A stretch of 64,000 bases of DNA from NCBI RefSeq assembly GCF_000219875.1, contig NC_017167.1, forward strand, positions 2,689,361 to 2,753,360, given 5' to 3'. The stretch comes from Alicyclobacillus acidocaldarius subsp. acidocaldarius Tc-4-1 (GTDB lineage: Bacteria; Bacillota; Bacilli; Alicyclobacillales; Alicyclobacillaceae). The position numbers were made by a program, and so were the translations under genes. A model generated the notes under the pieces. That model had not been told where the DNA came from and searched no databases. It was given only the letters and a program-made list of their open reading frames with translations. Shown piece after piece: positions 26,614-34,056 of this stretch (position 1 is its first letter; each line of letters starts with the position of its first letter).

Positions 26614-28143
26614 TTAGCCATTGGACGAAGACGTCTTGAACATCGCGGACAATTGCTGCATCTGCGCCTGTGCCTGCTGCATGACCTCATTCAGCCTGTT
26701 CAATTGATCGGTGTACTGCTGCACCCGATATTGAATCTGCTGATCGACCAGGTTGAGATAATTCTGAAGCGACGTCTTTTCGTCACCAAGCGCGTTGATT
26801 TCCGCCTGAATGGGCGACTGCCCTGTGCCGTTCGGATTCCCCACGAGCATCGTGCTCAGGAAGTTATAAAGGTTCCCAAGCACGCCGGACGTTGGAACAG
26901 CCTGCGACGCTGTGGTGTTGACGACGCCGAACAGCTGCTCCACGTTCGAGAGGCTCGAGGTCAGTGCGTTCTGGAAGATGCTTTGCCCATCCGGCAGCGT
27001 TCCCGACGCAGAGCTGAACCCCGAAGCGGACTGGAATTCGAGGTGACCGGTCGATGGGTCGAGGACGATGCCAATCGACGCGAGCGAATTGTACGGCGAT
27101 GTGGCGCCACTAACGACGCTTGAGACCGCCGCAGGAAGGGCCTGCAATAGCTCCTCCGCGAGCGGATCCCCGAAGAGGGGGCCGGCCTGCCCAGCGCTCG
27201 TACCTGTCCCCGGCGTATAGGCGGTGTCCTGCCGGATGGTGTCAATGAGCGTGTTGTATGCGCTCATCCACGTCTGAACCGCCTTCAGCGCCCCGCTCGT
27301 ATCCTGTGACACGGTGACAGTCGCCGTGCCTTTTGAATTCACCTGGAGCGTCAGGCCGGGAATATAATTGGCAAACGTGTTAGTAGGAGATGAAAGCGTC
27401 TGACCGCCGACGGAGATCTGGGCATCTTGAGCCTGGGTATCGGTCTGGAACGTTAGCGCGTCTCCGGAGGAGCCAACATTCGTCTCCGTGACGTCAAACC
27501 CGTACGCGGCTCCCGTCTGTACTGATGAAAGGGCGAGGAAATACGACTGCCCTGTTGAGAGAACGGATGCGGCGACACCCGTTTGACTCGTGTATTGGTT
27601 GATGGCATTGGCAATGCTTTGTAACGATTCATTCTGGGCTATGCTGATGGAAACCGATTGCCCTTGATTCAGTGTATGCGGCGTGATGACAAGGGTTCCA
27701 CTCGCCAACGTGGAAGCCCCGGTGGCACTTGTTTGAAGCGCGGAATTTTGAAACATCGTCTGCGCGTAAGCTAACTGACTGACACTTATTTGATAGGTGC
27801 CAATGTTCGCACCCGCGGAGGCCGTTACGGAAAGCACGCTCGAGTCGCTGCTCGACGCCTGTACCGTGCTCCAGCTCTGGAGGCTGGCAAGCGTTTCGGT
27901 CGCTTGTTGAAACGCCTGAAGCGCCGACTGAAGGGACGTCAGCGCGGACTGTTGGGACGAGAGCGAGGAGATTTGATTTTGAATGGGCTTTTCGAGTTCC
28001 TGTTGAAGAATCGTTTGCAGATCCTGAACGTACTGGCTAACAGGCAGGCCGGTGCCAGATGGGTTGGAGACCGTATTCAGTTGCTGCAGCAGGCTGGCGG
28101 CCGTCTGCAAATTGGTCGACATGCTTGTGGAGTTCACCGACAC
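26614..28143 (-). CDS. fliD: Flagellar filament cap protein FliD
   Basis: Caps the growing filament and helps insert flagellin. The 509-residue protein has a FliD N-domain (STNLQTAASLLQQLNTV, VQDLQTILQQELEKPIQ, SALTSLQSALQAFQQ). Central beta-rich repeats contain ASAGANIGTYQISVSQLA. The C-terminal coiled coil is YTDQLNRLNEVMQQAQAQM. GTG 28143 follows a perfect AAAGGAGGAG at six bases. It lies downstream of flagellin, separated by a hairpin. flaG, usual between hag and fliD in Bacillus, is absent. Confidence 0.92.
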   Translation of the reverse strand: MSVNSTSMSTNLQTAASLLQQLNTVSNPSGTGLPVSQYVQDLQTILQQELEKPIQNQISSLSSQQSALTSLQSALQAFQQATETLASLQSWSTVQASSSDSSVLSVTASAGANIGTYQISVSQLAYAQTMFQNSALQTSATGASTLASGTLVITPHTLNQGQSVSISIAQNESLQSIANAINQYTSQTGVAASVLSTGQSYFLALSSVQTGAAYGFDVTETNVGSSGDALTFQTDTQAQDAQISVGGQTLSSPTNTFANYIPGLTLQVNSKGTATVTVSQDTSGALKAVQTWMSAYNTLIDTIRQDTAYTPGTGTSAGQAGPLFGDPLAEELLQALPAAVSSVVSGATSPYNSLASIGIVLDPSTGHLEFQSASGFSSASGTLPDGQSIFQNALTSSLSNVEQLFGVVNTTASQAVPTSGVLGNLYNFLSTMLVGNPNGTGQSPIQAEINALGDEKTSLQNYLNLVDQQIQYRVQQYTDQLNRLNEVMQQAQAQMQQLSAMFKTSSSNG

Positions 28144-28159
28144 AGTGGGCTCCTCCTTT

Positions 28160-28189
28160 GAGAAAGCCCCAGCCAAGCCGGCCGGGGCT
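28160..28189 (-). terminator. Terminator/attenuator between flagellin and fliD
   Basis: Ten-base arms AGCCCCGGCC and GGCTGGGGCT (one G-U pair) around a five-base loop, followed by TTTCTC on the minus strand. It probably lowers fliD expression relative to the abundant flagellin. Confidence 0.7.
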
Positions 28190-28204
28190 CAAAAATCGGG
28201 CGGG

Positions 28205-29059
28205 TTATTGCAACAGCTTCAGGATAGCATCAGGCTGCTGGTCTGCTTGCGCCAGCATCGCCAAGCCGACTTGCTGCAGAACCTGCTGCTGGCTGAATTC
28301 AGTATAGGCCTTCGCCATGTCTGTGTTGGTGATGGTCGACTCGGCATTCTGCAGGTTGTCGGCCGTGTTCTGCAGGTTCGAGACGGTGTAGTTCAGCTGA
28401 TCTTCCACGGCGCCCACCTGGGCCTGGTACGCCGACAGGCTCGTGATGGCCGCCTGGACAACGGAAATTGCCTGCTGCGCGAGCGTCTGCGATGTGATGT
28501 GCAGATATCCTCCGGACAGAACAGCCGAACTGAAGAGCGCCCCGATGCTGACCGCGGCGATGGTCACGGTGAGCTGGGAGTTGGTCGTGCTGTCGGTGTT
28601 GATCTGGAATACGACACCACTGCTTGCAAACGAACCATCGAGCAGCGTCATGGTGTTGAACTTCGTCTGGCTCGCGATGTTGTTGATCTGGTTCTGCAGG
28701 GCGACGAATTCCTGATCCAGGTTGCTCAGGTCCGTCGAATTCTCCGTGCCGTTGGCCGCCTCGACGGCGAGCGTGTTCATGGTCTGCAGAATCGAGGTGA
28801 CTTGGTTCATGGCGCCGGACGCGGTCTGCAACATGCTGATGCCGTTTTGCGCGTTTTGAATGGCCTGGTTGAGCGCGTTCACCTGAGCGGTCATCTGCTG
28901 TGCAATCGCGTATCCCGCCGGATCGTCAGCGGCGCTGTTGATTCGGTTGCCAGTCGACAGTTGCTGATATGATGTGTTGATTTCGTTGTTGACGTACTGC
29001 AGGTTCGAAAGAATGCTTGCGGCGGACGCATTGTTGTTTACACTGAAATTGAGGGACAT
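28205..29059 (-). CDS. hag: Flagellin
   Basis: The filament subunit, 284 residues, close to the short Bacillus-type flagellins. The N-terminal D0/D1 helix block has QLSTGNRINSAADDPAGYAI. The C-terminal block has AQVGAVEDQLNYTVSNLQNT and QQVLQQVGLAMLAQADQ. The central variable region is short and Ser/Thr-rich (SFASSGVVF, NTDSTTNSQ), offering O-glycosylation sites; there is no cysteine. ATG 29059 follows GGAGGAGG. No clear sigma-28 promoter was seen upstream. The chaperone-glycosyltransferase fusion nearby is its predicted modifier. Confidence 0.95.
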   Translation of the reverse strand: MSLNFSVNNNASAASILSNLQYVNNEINTSYQQLSTGNRINSAADDPAGYAIAQQMTAQVNALNQAIQNAQNGISMLQTASGAMNQVTSILQTMNTLAVEAANGTENSTDLSNLDQEFVALQNQINNIASQTKFNTMTLLDGSFASSGVVFQINTDSTTNSQLTVTIAAVSIGALFSSAVLSGGYLHITSQTLAQQAISVVQAAITSLSAYQAQVGAVEDQLNYTVSNLQNTADNLQNAESTITNTDMAKAYTEFSQQQVLQQVGLAMLAQADQQPDAILKLLQ

Positions 29060-29098
29060 CTCACGTTCCTCCTCCGTTTTTCAAATGTCGTGTCTTGG

Positions 29099-29122
29099 GC
29101 GCCTCGCGGCGCCTCTTTTTTG
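29099..29122 (+). terminator. Plus-strand terminator-like hairpin antisense to the flgL-hag junction
   Basis: GGCGCC-TCGC-GGCGCC followed by TCTTTTTT on the plus strand. All neighbouring genes are on the minus strand, where the A-run precedes the hairpin. It would stop antisense transcripts, or may simply form a leader stem upstream of hag. Confidence 0.45.
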
Positions 29123-29166
29123 CGTGCACGGATGCCTCACGTCCCTTGCGCGGGGCACCCAGCAGC

Positions 29167-30135
29167 TCAACTCGGCAGATAGCTCACCAATGTGGGGAGC
29201 AGAATCTGAGCGCCCATCTGCAGCGCAGCCTCGTAGATCACCTGATCTGTGGAGAACTGCGTCATGACCTGGGCCATATCCGCCCCTTCAATCCCCCCTT
29301 TCAAGTTGCTGAGATTGGTCTGATATTGGGTCAACTGGTTTTGCGCAGCGGTCATGCGCTGAATGCGCGCCCCGAGCGCCGCGTTCAGGTTAATAACCTG
29401 ATTCAAGTTGGCCTGGAGGTTCGTCAGGTCCTGCTTCAAGCCGGCCGTGTTCCCGCTTTGCAGGTCAGTTTGAATGTCGTTCAGCGTATCCTGCAAGTTT
29501 GGGCCACCGCCAGGCGACGTGAGGAAGATGTCGTAAGCAGTGACGGTTACACGAATGGAAACCTGATTCCCGATGATCTGGTTCACGTTTGGCGGACTCG
29601 CGTTGGCGTCGTCAAACGGATTGTAAGGCGTCGACTGCGGCCCGGCGCCCGGCGGAATCACCTGCGGGGTCCCGTTGGGGGACGTTTTGAGGTACGTGGT
29701 AGGTGCCACGTTGTCCGCTTGACCTCCGAACAAGTAGCGGCTGCCGACGGTCTGGTCGGCAATCTGGTACACACCCTGAATGAGCTGCGCGATGGTCTCG
29801 GCATAGCCCTGGAGTCCCGCGCTGCTCTGGTTGGATGTGTTCATCGCAGCCACCAAGTTGGATTGAATCTGCTGAAGTTGGGTCACCATCCCTTGCATCG
29901 CGGACTGCGTCGCGTTCATCCAGGAAAGGCCGGAAGAAATCGTCGACAGATTCGCAGAGATCTGCGAAATCTCGCTTGCCAAATCCATATCTTGCGATAC
30001 AGCGACAGGATCGTCCTGCGGGAGGTTGAGGACTTTGCCGGTGGACAGCTGCTCCTGCACGTTCTGCATCGCAGTGTTGATGTTCTCAAGGTTGTACAGG
30101 AACTGCTGCTGCTCCATCGCCGTTGTAATCCGCAC
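29167..30135 (-). CDS. flgL: Flagellar hook-filament junction protein FlgL
   Basis: Joins the hook to the filament beside FlgK. About 322 residues with flagellin-like ends: RITTAMEQQQFLYNLENINTA and LSTGKVLNLPQDDPVAV at the start, GADMAQVMTQFSTDQVIYEA at the end. GTG 30135 is chosen because GGAGGTG lies six bases upstream and FlgL proteins begin MRIT/MRVT; the upstream GTG 30144 is too close to the site. It starts 18 bases after the flgK stop, in the order flgK-flgL. The usual next genes fliW and csrA are missing before hag. Confidence 0.93.
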   Translation of the reverse strand: MRITTAMEQQQFLYNLENINTAMQNVQEQLSTGKVLNLPQDDPVAVSQDMDLASEISQISANLSTISSGLSWMNATQSAMQGMVTQLQQIQSNLVAAMNTSNQSSAGLQGYAETIAQLIQGVYQIADQTVGSRYLFGGQADNVAPTTYLKTSPNGTPQVIPPGAGPQSTPYNPFDDANASPPNVNQIIGNQVSIRVTVTAYDIFLTSPGGGPNLQDTLNDIQTDLQSGNTAGLKQDLTNLQANLNQVINLNAALGARIQRMTAAQNQLTQYQTNLSNLKGGIEGADMAQVMTQFSTDQVIYEAALQMGAQILLPTLVSYLPS

Positions 30136-30153
30136 CTTCGTCACCTCCGCCGC

Positions 30154-31617
30154 TTACGGTTGAACCATGTTCAACAAGGCGTTCAACATCGTCTGAAACG
30201 TCGCGATATATTTGGCCGCAGCCGCGTACGCATTTTGAAACGCAATCATGTAGGATGCCTGCTCGTCAATCGAGACCCCCGAAATCGACTGCCGCAATTG
30301 GGAGCTCTGTTGAAGAAGCGCGTCTGCCGTCTTTTCTCCCGCCGCCACACCGGAAGCCGTCATGCCGACTTGAGACACCATGCTTGCGAGCAGTTGATCG
30401 AACGTCCCCGTCGCGGATTGCGAATTGCCGCTGCCGTCAATCCATGTAATGGACTGCGCCTGCGTCTGCAGGTTGATGACATTCACGGCGTACGTATTGT
30501 CTCCCGCGACATACGTGGAAGATCCGGGAGGACCGCCCGGCCCGAGCGCGAGCGTTGCGCTGGTCATCTTGACATCGACGCCAAACGGGCTCGTGTCAAA
30601 GAACGTCTGTCCGCCCAGCGCGGAGTTAATTTGCGTCGCAAGTTGGGACGTGAAAGCATTCAAATTGTTCAAGAGACCTGTGAGTTCCGTAAAACCCTGG
30701 GCGTTTCCCGCAATTTGTCCGCCGGAGACAACGGACGAAAGCGAGTACGTCTGTGTATTGGAGCCGGAACCCACACGCAGAACGAGGACGCCGTTGCTGC
30801 CTTCCGTCACCGACGCCTGAGTCAACGCGTTAAGCGGTATCACCGTGCCCGAAGAGCCGCCTGGCCCGATGGAGACGGATATGGTTCCATCTTGGTTTTG
30901 CGATAGCGTTAAGTTTGCCAACTTCGACATTTCGTCGATGATAGCAGCCTGCTGGTCGAGTAGCTCGTTTGGGTTTTCCACAGCGGACGATGACGCCCCA
31001 CCCGCTCCCACGTTGCTCTGCGATATCGCTGCAATTTGTGCCTGCACCGCGGAAAGTTCTTGCGCATATTGTTCCAGCTGCTGAAATTGATCATTAATTT
31101 GGCTCAGAACATTCGATTGCAAAGTTTGGAGTTGCGACGTCACCGTGTTTGCGGTCTGCGCCAATACCTGCCCCTGGGTGATCACCGCCTGGCGCGCCGC
31201 CGTATTCGACGGATCCGTGGAGAGCGTCTGCCACGCGCCGAAGAACTGGTCGAGCGCGTTTTGAATCCCATTCGAGCTTGGTTCGCTTAGAATGCCTTGG
31301 ACCTGCGTGAGGATAGAACTGTACGTTGAATACATCTGATAGGTACTCTGGTTCTGCCAGTCCTGGCGGTCATAGAACCAACTGTCCTGACGAGTGACGG
31401 ACTGCACCGACACACCTTGACCGTATTGGCCTCCAATCATCGGGCCGTCGCCAGGCACCGGCGGATACGGATGGCCTTCGACCAAATTCACGCTTTCCTG
31501 CGCGTAACCCGGCGTGTTGGCGTTATCGATGTTGTTGCCAACCACACTTTCCGCCTCTTGCATCGCCTGAAGTCCCGACAACCCTATGTACAGAGGGGAG
31601 AATGTCGGCGTCCCCAT
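30154..31617 (-). CDS. flgK: Flagellar hook-associated protein FlgK
   Basis: First hook-filament junction protein, 487 residues. The N-terminal rod-family block reads LYIGLSGLQAMQEAESVVGNN, followed by IDNANTPGYAQE. A FlgK-type LDQFFGAWQTLSTDPSNTAAR segment follows. The C-terminus carries GVSIDEQASYMIAFQNAYAA with a final helix. ATG 31617 is six bases after GAGGTGA. It follows the FlgN-like gene by 18 bases in the same operon. Confidence 0.94.
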   Translation of the reverse strand: MGTPTFSPLYIGLSGLQAMQEAESVVGNNIDNANTPGYAQESVNLVEGHPYPPVPGDGPMIGGQYGQGVSVQSVTRQDSWFYDRQDWQNQSTYQMYSTYSSILTQVQGILSEPSSNGIQNALDQFFGAWQTLSTDPSNTAARQAVITQGQVLAQTANTVTSQLQTLQSNVLSQINDQFQQLEQYAQELSAVQAQIAAISQSNVGAGGASSSAVENPNELLDQQAAIIDEMSKLANLTLSQNQDGTISVSIGPGGSSGTVIPLNALTQASVTEGSNGVLVLRVGSGSNTQTYSLSSVVSGGQIAGNAQGFTELTGLLNNLNAFTSQLATQINSALGGQTFFDTSPFGVDVKMTSATLALGPGGPPGSSTYVAGDNTYAVNVINLQTQAQSITWIDGSGNSQSATGTFDQLLASMVSQVGMTASGVAAGEKTADALLQQSSQLRQSISGVSIDEQASYMIAFQNAYAAAAKYIATFQTMLNALLNMVQP

Positions 31618-31635
31618 CACACGTCACCTCATCCA

Positions 31636-31926
31636 TCAAGCCCAACTCAAAAAGCCGTTACGTTGATAAATTCGTCCTAGAAACGCCTGCGAAAGACCCA
31701 GGCCCTGTTGAATCAGTTGCTGTTGCAACATGGCCCGCTCTGCAATTAGCCTTAACCGCTCCCCGTGTGCCTCAAGCGAGACACCATCCAATTTTTGCAA
31801 ACATTCACACTGCGCCGACATGAGCGGCAACAACTCTGCGGTCTCGCCGCGGATCAGGCCGTCCAGCACCTGGTCCACAAGGCTTTCCAAGCGCGCCAAC
31901 AGACTGTCCACGTCAGTCACGCTCAT
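31636..31926 (-). CDS. flgN: FlgN-like chaperone for FlgK/FlgL
   Basis: A 96-residue helical protein. Its pattern (LLARLESLVDQVLDGLIRGE, MSAQCECLQKLDG, then an L-rich helix with QQQLIQQGLGLSQAFL) fits the FlgN family, which escorts FlgK and FlgL to the export gate. ATG 31926 follows GAGGCG by six bases and overlaps the flgM end by 14 bases. Position between flgM and flgK matches B. subtilis yvyG. Confidence 0.78.
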   Translation of the reverse strand: MSVTDVDSLLARLESLVDQVLDGLIRGETAELLPLMSAQCECLQKLDGVSLEAHGERLRLIAERAMLQQQLIQQGLGLSQAFLGRIYQRNGFLSWA

Positions 31927-32110
31927 TGAACACGCCTCGCTCCACCATGACTTGTGCGATGCGTTCAAGATTCACCTCGTAGGTTCCATCGTGCACAGCT
32001 TGCTGCAGTTGCTGAAGCCGATCCGATTTCACCTGATCCACCGTCGAGCGGAAGGTCCCGTCGTTCGCTGGATTGGGTGAAACGGGAAATGAACTCGGCG
32101 GTATGGCCAT
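31913..32110 (-). CDS. flgM: Anti-sigma-28 factor FlgM
   Basis: Holds the flagellar sigma factor inactive until the hook is finished and FlgM is exported. The 65-residue protein has a disordered Pro/Ser-rich N-terminus and the conserved C-terminal helix pair VKSDRLQQLQQAVHDGTYEV, then LERIAQVMVERGVF. ATG 32110 follows AGGGGGG by six bases. Unusually, a compact FliA-like sigma gene lies directly upstream, giving an adjacent sigma/anti-sigma pair. Confidence 0.88.
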   Translation of the reverse strand: MAIPPSSFPVSPNPANDGTFRSTVDQVKSDRLQQLQQAVHDGTYEVNLERIAQVMVERGVFNERD

Positions 32111-32157
32111 CCGAAGCCCCCCTTGTCCCTTCACTTGTTACAACGTCCGGTTTTGTC

Positions 32158-32184
32158 GAATCGTTCGTCGCAGGAGAAAATTTT
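32158..32184 (-). promoter_or_regulatory. Possible sigma-28-type promoter before flgM
   Basis: On the minus strand AAAA, 15 bases, then AACGATTC, compared with the sigma-28 pattern TAAA-N15-GCCGATAA. Only the CGAT core is well matched. It lies about 50 bases before flgM and after the hairpin at 32202-32236. Confidence 0.25.
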
Positions 32185-32201
32185 TTTGCAAACGCGATGA
32201 A

Positions 32202-32236
32202 GGGGCGGTGCGAGAGATTTTTCTCACACCGCCCCG
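32202..32236 (-). terminator. Strong hairpin between the sigma factor gene and flgM
   Basis: Fourteen-base arms (GGGGCGGTGTGAGA paired with TCTCGCACCGCCCC, one G-U pair) around a short A/T-rich loop. Only two T residues follow on the minus strand. It probably separates the upstream com/sigma transcript from the flgM operon. Confidence 0.55.
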
Positions 32237-32254
32237 CGCAGCATCAACAACCAT

Positions 32255-32809
32255 TCAAGCCCAGATTTCCTTGTCAGCGGAAAGCCCCAACTTTACACGC
32301 AGCTCCTTCAGAATGGCCCGATATCGGTGGTACACCTGTGACTTGGTGAGTCCGAGCACCGTCGCGACATCTTGAAAGCTGAGTGACTGTTCAAAGACGA
32401 GTGACAACAAGATCTGGTCTTGTCGCGGCAGTTCGGCCATTTTCGACACAATCTCGCGCACGAGCTCGTCCTGCTCCCACTGCTCAATGGGATTGCCTGC
32501 TGGCACGCGCTCCAGCTCGTCAGCGCTTTTCGCCTTCTGGTAGGCCTCGATGGCCTGCGCCATGGGCACGGAACGAGGCATTTTCAGCAAAGATGAATTT
32601 CTCAGCAGCGTGAGCATGGCATACTTGATGATCTGCTTGGCATACTTCTCGTCCAGCGCCTGTTCACGACCGCGCTGCCAGAGCGCGCTCATCGCGACCG
32701 AAACCAAGTCTTGCTCATCGACCATCGCACTCCTGCGGTACCGGACGAGGCGTTGAGCAAGCCTGTAGATGTACGGTATGTACTGCTCGAATGCCGGCGA
32801 ACTCCCCAA
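32255..32809 (-). CDS. Compact FliA-like sigma-70 family factor
   Basis: A 184-residue sigma factor. Region 2 is FEQYIPYIYRLAQRL, then MVDEQDLVSVAMSALW, and a FliA-like MPRSV motif. A short linker leads to region 4: KMAELPRQDQILLSLVFEQ with the helix-turn-helix LSFQDVATVLGLTKSQVYHR. Usual FliA is about 240 residues, so the region 2-3 part is reduced. TTG 32809 is the only plausible start, with GAGGAG about ten bases upstream. Being next to flgM suggests it is the sigma controlled by FlgM, but another role cannot be excluded. Confidence 0.78.
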   Translation of the reverse strand: MGSSPAFEQYIPYIYRLAQRLVRYRRSAMVDEQDLVSVAMSALWQRGREQALDEKYAKQIIKYAMLTLLRNSSLLKMPRSVPMAQAIEAYQKAKSADELERVPAGNPIEQWEQDELVREIVSKMAELPRQDQILLSLVFEQSLSFQDVATVLGLTKSQVYHRYRAILKELRVKLGLSADKEIWA

Positions 32810-32834
32810 GAGCCCTCAACTCCTCGACGGCTCA

Positions 32835-33236
32835 TCAAGATTTGCTGTAGTATCCCTTGCCGCGCCCCTGGTCGTTGGCCTCGAGTCCCCGGTCGTCTCG
32901 CGCCCGCATGTCCCGCTCCAACGCCCGCCCCATCTCCTTCGCGCAGTTCGCGCAGAGCCTGCCCGACTGCGTCGGCGTGCCACAGCGCTCGCACGGGTAC
33001 ACCATGTTCGGGTTGTTGCGCAACAAGAGCCGCCCGTCGCGGATGAATTGGACAATCTCGTCATACGACACGTCCGTCCCCTTCGCGACTTCGTAGATGT
33101 TGGCGAGAGGGTGTTGGCGCAGATACGCCCGGATGGTCGCGAGTTTCTCGTCCTCGTCTTTGACGCACGCCGGACAGATGTCGCGCCCCACGCGGTTGAA
33201 GAGCCTCCCGCATCGGCGGCAATTGGCAATGGCCAC
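32835..33236 (-). CDS. yvyF: YvyF-family flagellar operon protein
   Basis: A 133-residue protein with two zinc-ribbon-like parts: CRRCGRLF with CPAC near the start, and CERCGTPTQSGRLCANC near the end. Between them is a helix-turn-helix-like segment, IYEVAKGTDVSYDEIVQFIRDG. This matches B. subtilis YvyF, which lies between comFC and flgM. GTG 33236 is chosen because GGAGGG is six bases upstream; ATG 33242 abuts that site. Function is not established, though a role in flagellar gene control is suspected. Confidence 0.85.
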   Translation of the reverse strand: MAIANCRRCGRLFNRVGRDICPACVKDEDEKLATIRAYLRQHPLANIYEVAKGTDVSYDEIVQFIRDGRLLLRNNPNMVYPCERCGTPTQSGRLCANCAKEMGRALERDMRARDDRGLEANDQGRGKGYYSKS

Positions 33237-33291
33237 GGTCATCCCTCCACCGTCATGATTCGCGGTTCCTCGACAAAATCCTGCCACGCCC

Positions 33292-34029
33292 TCACTCCAC
33301 CCGCGCCATCACGACGGCGTGCACCGCGCCCGCCCCCGCCCCGTACAACGCCTGGGCGCACGTCACGAGCGTCGCGCCGGTCGTCATCACGTCGTCCACA
33401 AGCAGCACGCGCCGCCCCCGAATGGCACTGAGGTCCGCGGCGACAAACTGGCCCGCGAGTTCGCGCAGGCGGCGGGATTTGTCTTTCGAGGTCTGCGAGC
33501 GGGTATGGCCAGATGTGCCGAGGCGCGCAAGCGCTCGCGCACACGGCAACCCTTCCGCGCGGGCGAAGGACGAGGCCACGAGCAGGACGTGATCGTACCC
33601 CCGCATGCGGAGCCTGTCCGGCGCGGTCGGCACGGGCACCACGACATCCGCCGGTGGATGGGCGCCACGCGTGGCGGCGAGCGCGGAGGTGAAGAAAGGG
33701 GCGATCTCGACGACGCGATCGTACTTGTACGCGCGGATAAGCGTGCGGACGAAGTGATCGTAGACGAGGGCGCTCGCGACCATCATCGGGCGCCCGGCGG
33801 CGCGAAGCCGGGTATGTTGCACCCGGATGGGCACGAGCGCGAGATTTTGCTGGCAGAAGGCGCAGAGCCGCCCCATCGCGCCACGCTTCCCGGGTCGGGA
33901 CTCGGCGAACTCGGGCGGGATGAGTCGACTGCAAACGGGGCAAAGTTCATCATTCGAGGGAAAAATCCAGTTGAGCGTCTGCCGCACGAAGCGTTGCACG
34001 AGGAACGACGGCGTGTACGCGCGAGGCAC
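33292..34029 (-). CDS. comFC: ComFC-family phosphoribosyltransferase-like competence protein
   Basis: About 245 residues. Two N-terminal zinc-type CxxC pairs (LCPVCSRLI and LCAFCQQNL) are followed by YKYDRVVEIAPFF, the RMRGYDHV block and the PRPP-site VLLVDDVMTTGATL. ComFC acts with ComFA in DNA uptake in B. subtilis. Here comFA and comFB are missing; the gene follows the histidine kinase by 27 bases instead. GTG 34029 follows GGGAGG at seven bases. Confidence 0.9.
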   Translation of the reverse strand: MPRAYTPSFLVQRFVRQTLNWIFPSNDELCPVCSRLIPPEFAESRPGKRGAMGRLCAFCQQNLALVPIRVQHTRLRAAGRPMMVASALVYDHFVRTLIRAYKYDRVVEIAPFFTSALAATRGAHPPADVVVPVPTAPDRLRMRGYDHVLLVASSFARAEGLPCARALARLGTSGHTRSQTSKDKSRRLRELAGQFVAADLSAIRGRRVLLVDDVMTTGATLVTCAQALYGAGAGAVHAVVMARVE

Positions 34030-34056
34030 GGGCGCGCCTCCCCTCCTATTAGGCCA

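Noticed and set aside
26601..26690. Longer start for the FliT-like gene inside fliD
   Set aside because: Cys/Arg-rich translation is the out-of-frame end of fliD; ATG 26600 has a ribosome site.
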